A stretch of 64,000 nt of DNA from Ziziphus jujuba (taxonomy: Eukaryota > Streptophyta > Magnoliopsida > Rosales > Rhamnaceae): the NCBI RefSeq assembly GCF_031755915.1, contig NC_083388.1, forward strand, positions 24,893,001 through 24,957,000, given 5' to 3'. The stretch's first letter is position 1; every line of letters starts with the position of its first letter. A program made the position numbers and the translations under genes. A model generated the notes under the pieces. That model was not told the origin of the DNA. It made no database searches and worked only from the letters and a program-made list of their open reading frames with translations. This document shows positions 57,894 to 64,000 of this stretch, piece after piece.

Positions 57894-59745
57894 AACTAGT
57901 CTCTGTATTTTCTCTGCACGAAATACGTAGAAAACTTGGACAATTTTCCACTGCTTATTTATTTAGTGTTTATCTTAATCGAGGAAAAAATGTTCTTCAA
58001 CCATTAAAAGAACAAGTAAAACTTATTTAATTTTTACTTCATTGTATGTTTCTCGAATTAAATGGTCCTCTTTTTTTATTATTTTTATTAATTCATGTCT
58101 TAAAGATTGCAACTTAATTCCCTTTTACTATATATGATTTAAGCTAAATATTAATTTGTTTGTTTTCTATTAAAAACTTCATTATTATTAACTAGGGCAC
58201 CTTTCAGTACCATGTCAAAGTCCCATATTGGTTTTGCTTAGCCGGTAATTCATGCTGAAATTTTTAAGTTGAAATAATTGTCACAACTGTTGTGCATGTT
58301 CTTATCAATTCAAGTACAAATCTATAAAGATATCCCTTATTGCAGGGAAAGCAATTGAAGTGTCTTTTTTTTCTTTTTTTTTTCTTTTGTTTTTGAGAAG
58401 CAATTGAGATCAGTCGCTTAGTAAATTAATGACTAAATACCTTATGTTTTGGGGCCGGAACCCGACTGTTAATTTTATTAATGCTGGACAGAAATACCTT
58501 TGACTGTTTCTTCTCTAGAGAAGATCTTCATCAATTTGCCCACTTCTTTTATAAGTAATTTAACTAGCAATATGATTTATTATACTCTTTTGAGAAAAAA
58601 TAATAAATATGCTTATATTTTTAAAGCGTCATTCAATTCTTATGATGAAATTGGCAGAAGCATTAAATTATTCCATCTTAAAAATTAATTTAGCATTATA
58701 ACGTTTTCTGAATTAGTTGATTAAGTATTAAACTGATATATGGGGCATATTAATTTTCCTCTCACATAAATTTCTGGACTGTCCAATATCGACAATGCAT
58801 GCATTTCTAATATCTAGCAAAGAAGCCATAGAAAAAAAGGAAAAAAAAAATAGTAATTTACCCATTAAAGAGTTCTCTCATATTCAATATGATATTAGAG
58901 GCACTGATTAATTTTTAAACTTTCTACATGATGTAGCTATTTATTAATCAAGTTTGTCACAATATGGTGGATATATAGTTGGTGGAAATAATTGGAAATT
59001 TGGAATTCAACAAATAGACTATTGTTACGAATTCTAAGAACAAAATTCAAGAACCTAAATCTAAAAACTAACACAGAAATTTATCGAGGTTCGGTCGAAA
59101 TCAACCTACGTTATTGTGCTTCAATGTGAAGCTTCTGCACTAAATAAAATTGTATATGTTTACAAGCTCTAATTCATATCAACAATGGTGATCTCACATA
59201 AAACAAAAAAAAAAAAAAAATTCCAAAAAATCAATCCCAAAGCCCCAAATACACCCTCGCTCAATGGTTTCCCCAAAGAAACCACTCAGTCTCACACAAA
59301 GACATAAAGGAATGGACAACCTAAAAGAACTTTGGAATTTCTCTCTCTAAAACTGATCTGCAATTTTCTCACTCTGGAAGTAGAAGACAACCAGCACTCT
59401 GTTTTGATTCTTGAAGAAGACTCGTGCATGGCTTGTGGACCCCCTCTCTCAAAACACATAGTTTTGTTTATGATGTGGCATCAACAGATTAAAACCAAAA
59501 CGACATAGTATCTTTTAAGTGAACCTAGTGGTTCTGCTGATGTGAAATACCATTGTTATATTACGAGCTTCCATAAACGATGCCGTTTTGCTAAAACCAG
59601 ATAAACCATGAAAACAGCAGCTTGTTCAAATATAAACTTGATTTTTTATTTTTTTATTTTTTATTTTTTATTTTATTTTTTTATTATTTTGTGGGCCTTG
59701 ATTACTTATGGTCCAAGTTTTAGAAACTTCTTTTATGGTAATTTT
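57894..59745. other. Intergenic region with no supported gene
   Basis: It starts with the degenerate promoter of the last germin-like copy (TAAATAAATA on the minus strand near 57955) and parts of the repeated flank. From about 59015 to 59480 it resembles a fragment of a retroelement LTR ('tttatcgaggttcggtcgaa' is a wording common in plant retroelement LTRs), but no ends were found. A/T-rich low complexity lies near 59200-59220 and 59640-59690. Nothing else is recognised. Confidence 0.4.
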
Positions 59746-60986
59746 TGTTGGGGTGAGAAGGTTATGACCAAGAGCAAGCTAGCTTGAAGTGTTAGCAACA
59801 AGCAAGCTTTTGGTGATGCTCTTGGGAATGGTTGTGTGTGAGTTGTGTTTTTAGGTTTTGGTTATGGTGTTTTCTGGTTTTTAGGGTTCCTAGAGTGTTC
59901 TAAGGTGTTGAAAAAGAGATAAGAAGAAGAGGAACACGTTAGGTTTTTAAAATGAGGCTTAGATGTGTAGCCATTTCATTCATTTTACAATATAAGCTTG
60001 AAATTACAACTAGTTCACACATGCCAAGCATGTGAGCTTACAAAACGATTAAAGTATTTGAAATTTAAAAAGTAAAATGGTCAACACCTAACTTTTCATA
60101 CACAAAAGAGTCAAAAACCAGCTGCAACATGTCTATTCCAAATATAGTAAAAAGTGGCACATGGTTTTGAACTAAGTTCCTATTGTTTAACTAGTTTGGG
60201 TAAACAACCAAACTAGCTTCACCTACTTAGTTCCCCTTTGTATCTGCTTATGAAACTTGGTTTGAAGCATCCTTGGTCATCAATAAATATTGTTCCAAGA
60301 GCTAGGAAAGTTCTGGAACCGGATCATGGGCCAAACAGCTCCAAAACTGTCCCATACTCTGCATACTGGGCCCATCAGATACAGCAATCTGGTTGGAATA
60401 GAAAATGGACTTTCCCATGTCATTTAGACCTGAAATTTGAACCATAGTCTTGTATATATGTCTGTAGATATCCCTCAAAATTTCAGCCCAAAACTCCATT
60501 TGCAACCTGAGATATAAGATAAATAGTGGAACTATGTTGCTGGAAATTATGAATCTAGCACCATAGGCACTTCAAGCATAACATTCCTACTCTTTTGTGC
60601 ATAATTTTGCCTATAATTTTGCATACATAAATTAGGCACAAAACATTATCAAAAATATACCTTGCATCAATTAAAAACATACAAAAAATATAAACTCATA
60701 AAAGGAATGGATTTGATACCAAGGTGTGCATGCTAGCCGGTGACATGCACCATCAAGTGGCAAAATTGCCACACTTCAACAATTTTATGATGTTTTATGT
60801 AGGTAGGGTTAATTATTAGTATAAATATTATTATGTTTTTTTTTTCTTGTGTGTGCTGAAAGCCAACAACGGTTGAGAACCATTGAATAAACTAGTAGCA
60901 ATTTTTTTCCCTTTCTTCTGGTGTTTGCATTCTATTTTGCGGCTCTGTTTTTATTTTTTGCTTCAAGTTTTTATTTTCATCTAACA
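59746..60986 (+). repeat. Probable 5' LTR of a broken Ty1/copia element
   Basis: It begins TGTTGGGGTGAG and ends TTCATCTAACA, four bases before a primer site, with a TATA-like 'tagtataaatatta' near 60819. The right end is firm because of the primer site. The left end is a guess from the TG start and is not supported by a second LTR in the window. Confidence 0.45.
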
Positions 60987-60989
60987 AAG

Positions 60990-61001
60990 TGGTATCAGAG
61001 C
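60990..61001 (+). promoter_or_regulatory. Primer-binding site of the copia fragment
   Basis: TGGTATCAGAGC (initiator tRNA-Met) follows the LTR end CTAACA. The gag-like start lies about 100 bp downstream. Confidence 0.75.
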
Positions 61002-61104
61002 TGGTATCACATGAACGGTAGCATAAACAGTGCATGCATGAACAATCTGCATAAACAGTCGTGTGAACAGTATCCGTGATAAAAAAAAAAAGACCAGTAA
61101 CGGT

Positions 61105-61488
61105 ATGGTTCCCTTCCAAGTTCCAACACTCAACAAGAATAACTATGATAATTGGAGTATCAAGATCAAGGCTTTGCTTGGCGCCCAAGACGTGTGGGAT
61201 GTAGTGGAGAAAGGCTCATCGAATCAGAGAATGAAGGTGGTCTAACTCGTAACCAAAGAGACAATTTGAGACACTCAAGAAAGAGAGACAAGAAGGCTCT
61301 TTATCTAATCTATCAAGGATTAGATGATGATGCATTTGAGAAGATCTCAGAAGCCAAGTCGGCTAAATAAGCATAGGAGAAGCTTCAAATCTCCTACAAG
61401 GAAGCCGATCTAGTCAAGAAGGTGTGGCTTCAAACCTTGAAAGTTGAGTTTGAAACGCTGCATATGAAGGAAGGAGAAATCGATTACC
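61105..61488 (+). pseudogene. Ty1/copia gag N-terminal fragment
   Basis: From the ATG at 61105 the frame reads MVPFQVPTLNKNNYDNW, 'SIKIKALLGAQDVWDVVEKG', the N-terminal pattern of copia gag (DUF4219/UBN2). A frameshift near 61220 moves to 'LTRNQRDN' and 'DKKALYLIYQGLDDDAFEKI', in-frame stops follow SAKSAK, then 'EKLQISYKEADLVKKVWLQT' and 'LKVEFETLHMKEGEIDY'. Similarity ends at about 61488, where copy H begins. No zinc knuckle, protease, integrase or RT remains. Confidence 0.8.
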
Positions 61489-64000
61489 CGATCTACCTTC
61501 CCACCGAAAATCACGACCAGTGGCTACTGGAAGCGCCACCGGCAATGACGGGTTCCGGTGACCACGGTGGCTCGTCGAGAAATTGATTTCCGGTGAGTTC
61601 CCAGTTGTACCGCCTATCTTCTCCCACTAATTCCGACTGCTTGAACCCAAATCCGGTGTCCACTTTCCTCAATTCTTAATGGATTGTGAGAATCGAAGGC
61701 CTAAAATCTGAGAGCTTTCCGACGAGATTCCGGTCACCACGGGTCCGACCTCCAAGAAGACCATATTCGTAATCCTCGCTTCACAAGCATCGATTCAGTA
61801 TATCATTCGTAAATTTTGGTTGTCGTTTGTGTTCGCTCCCCCCAAATACCGGGTATTATTTATCCGAATAAAATATTAATTTATTTAATCCTGTGTAATA
61901 TTGTTATTCTAAGAGCACATGTGAATCGTAGAATTGATCCTATGGAGGATCTTGGCTGGATTGCATGCTTAAGGTGAGTGACCCACCTTCAAAATTATTT
62001 TGCGATGTTAAAATATATATATTTTGTGTTAATTGGTTATTTGAAGAATATGTTTTATGTGTTGAATATTTAGTAAATTTATATTTGGAATTTTGATGCC
62101 AAAATTGAATGAATTATAATCATTTGTGCATCAAGAAATATTTTGATTTCAAGAATTTTATGGATATGGAATTTTGTCAATAATTGTTAAATTTTATTGT
62201 TGGAATATTGTGTAATTAGAAATGCTTTCATGTGAATTTTAATATATGTTTAATATTTGAACAAATTTCCATTTAAGTTTACAATGCCAATTTATGATGG
62301 TTTTAATATATGTGTTATTGCCAAAAATGTATTTGGGATTTTAAAGGAATTATGGTTTAAGGTTTTTAATTAATTATTGTTGAGTTTGATGTTGATTTTA
62401 TAATGCATAACGAATGCGTTTACATTATTTTAAGAATATATGAATTTCATGTGGTTTTAATATTATTTTTGGCATTATTTGATTTTAAAGATTTCAAGAA
62501 AAATATTGGTCTAAGTTATGGTGCTTTCAAAATATATATTTTTGCACTTGAAATATTATATGGTGGATTTTATGATATGGAAAAAATTATATATTATCGA
62601 TGGATTTATGTTGGTGATATTTAAGAAAAATATGGCATTGTGAATTTGAAAAATGGTATAATTTCCACAATGAATTTTGGAAAAATTGGGTATTTTAATA
62701 ATAAACTTGGTTATTTATTTTAGACGCACTCATACAGTACTGGTGTTCTATATTGTATATGTGGATGAGTGCGCAAGTTGTAATGTCTCCCGTGAGTTGC
62801 CATTGGACCGAGGGCAGGCAAGTTCTATATGGTGCACATAAGCCGTCCCCCTCCATGGTCGGGATGACGGTTTAAGCAGCGGCGTTGTCGGGACGTCAAA
62901 GTGACCATATGCAAGTTTCTCTCTTTAACCTCCCGCCGGACGATGCTCGGGATGCTGGGTATCGTAGGGCATCACTGGTATATAGTGTGGTGCATTAAGT
63001 ATTATTTTTCAGATATAAATTTCAAATCCCAAAGTTTTAAAGTTGTATTTAAATTAAATATATTTAATTTATTTTATCACCTATTTCCAATTATTATTTT
63101 CTAAAATGTATTTATTCATATTTTATGTCATTTATTTTAAAATAATGTTTTTAAAATGCATCTTGCCATATTTTTATTATATAGATTGATTCAATATTTC
63201 AAAATGAATTTTATAATATTTTTTACTACTTATTTTACATGATTGTTTGTAATTATTTAAATTATATTTTTGACACTTTTTATTTTGATTTATTAAATCA
63301 AATTTTATGAATTATATATTGAATGTCACTTTATGTTATATTATTTTAATGCAAGTATTTTAAATTATTTTATTGTATTTTATTCGTATTTGGATTATTT
63401 AATTATTTATTTAATTAATTATTGCTTGATTTTTGGGGCATAAAAGATTGGATTTTGCGAAAATGTTTTAAAAAGGAGAATCTTTCCAACGGAGTGAATG
63501 GTGAGGGTTTTGAGAGAAAATATTATTTTCAATTAATTAATTATTTATTTATTCTTAATTAATCAAATGTACTATGATTATCGTTACTATTATAATTGTA
63601 TAGTAGATAGGGTCACTCACTGTGATTAGCATCTCATATTTTTAAATCCATTCCCCTACGTACAAAGATTGGTAGACATTCGTTCGGAGCGAGCTTGACC
63701 TTCGTTGCTATCGTATTTCAAGGAGTTCTCTTTCTTTTCATTTATTTCTATTGTAATATTTCTTTCCATCCTTTGTTGTATAACTTTCATACTTAATTGT
63801 ACCCTATGATGCGTTGTATACTGTATTGGATATATTTTATTAAATACTGCATTAGTTCCCTATTTAATTCATGGAAGTGCTGACTATTGTGGAATTAAAT
63901 TGTATAAGGTGGAGGAATAAGGCGGTATATATAGAAGTGTGTTTTCAATGCAGGGAATTGTGGTAAGTCCAACCCTTAGGGGAGGTTCTATCAGATTTTT
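61489..64000 (+). mobile_element. Solo LTR-like repeat, copy H (5'-truncated, runs off window)
   Basis: The plus strand is homologous to copy B from about 4804 onward, without B's TRIM: 'aaaatcacgaccagtgg' near 61510, 'ggtgagtgacccacc' near 61973, the TATAGTGTGGTGCAT block near 62980 and 'gggtcactcactg' near 63610. The first 785 bp or so of the unit are missing and are replaced by the copia fragment. The GTCCTGACA end would lie roughly 100 bp beyond the window. Confidence 0.8.

Noticed and set aside
59015..59480. Separate retroelement LTR
   Set aside because: The wording 'tttatcgaggttcggtcgaa' is reminiscent of plant LTRs, but no ends, second copy, primer site or target duplication could be found in the window.

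Overview
The window looks like a retroelement-rich stretch of a flowering-plant nuclear genome, probably a dicot, although the species cannot be named from sequence alone. It is AT-rich with poly(A)/(T) and TA tracts. Its few host coding remnants contain a plant-type intron, its LTR elements use the plant initiator-tRNA-Met primer site (TGGTATCAGAGC), and it carries a CACTA transposon. I see no rRNA, tRNA, CRISPR or prokaryotic operon. No host gene looks intact. The only long undamaged reading frame is the gag-protease ORF of a young, non-autonomous Ty3/gypsy element.

The host backbone is a decayed tandem array of germin-like protein (GLP, cupin) genes, all on the minus strand. Remnants lie at 3986-4018 (start-codon stub), 19138-19213 (exon 1 stub), 39685-40602 (two-exon pseudogene), 42720-42998 (exon 2 fragment) and 53907-57893 (split by a retroelement). 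Their 5' flanks (7495-10192, 19214-19664 with 35578-36190, 40703-42719, 53068-53906) are diverged copies of one another. These copies act as empty sites that date and define several insertions.

About 24 kb is occupied by eight copies (A-H) of one TG...CA-terminated, roughly 3 kb LTR-like repeat, starting TGTAACACCCC and ending GGGTCCTGACA, with no internal domain in sight. Copies A (minus) and B (plus) lie head to head at 573-7494. Copies C, D and E form a three-level nest at 10193-18937, each with its own 5-bp target-site duplication. F (36191-39043) is truncated, G (43041-53067) is split by a gypsy element, and H (61489-64000) runs off the window end.

From 19665 to about 35577 lies one degenerate CACTA element. 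It carries a minus-strand tnp2-type transposase pseudogene (20904-24339) and a divergent plus-strand second gene (29452-32915) that ends in a Ulp1/C48 peptidase module with its catalytic residues still present. Arrays of palindromic GCGACGCA/TGCGTCGC motifs occur at the left end, between the two genes and at the right end. The central and right arrays are in opposite orientation. A 572-bp hAT-type MITE sits in the central array.

The remaining elements are a gypsy element at 45998-52332 (1140-bp LTRs with about 5 differences, core pol deleted, ORF open), an older gypsy element at 54284-57496 (458-bp LTRs with about 20 differences, gag-protease plus chromodomain remnant, core pol deleted), two TRIM insertions (5942-6349 and the three-LTR tandem 7611-8239), and a broken Ty1/copia 5' end at 59746-61488. 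Boundaries and repeat relations were read by eye; no alignment or database search was run.
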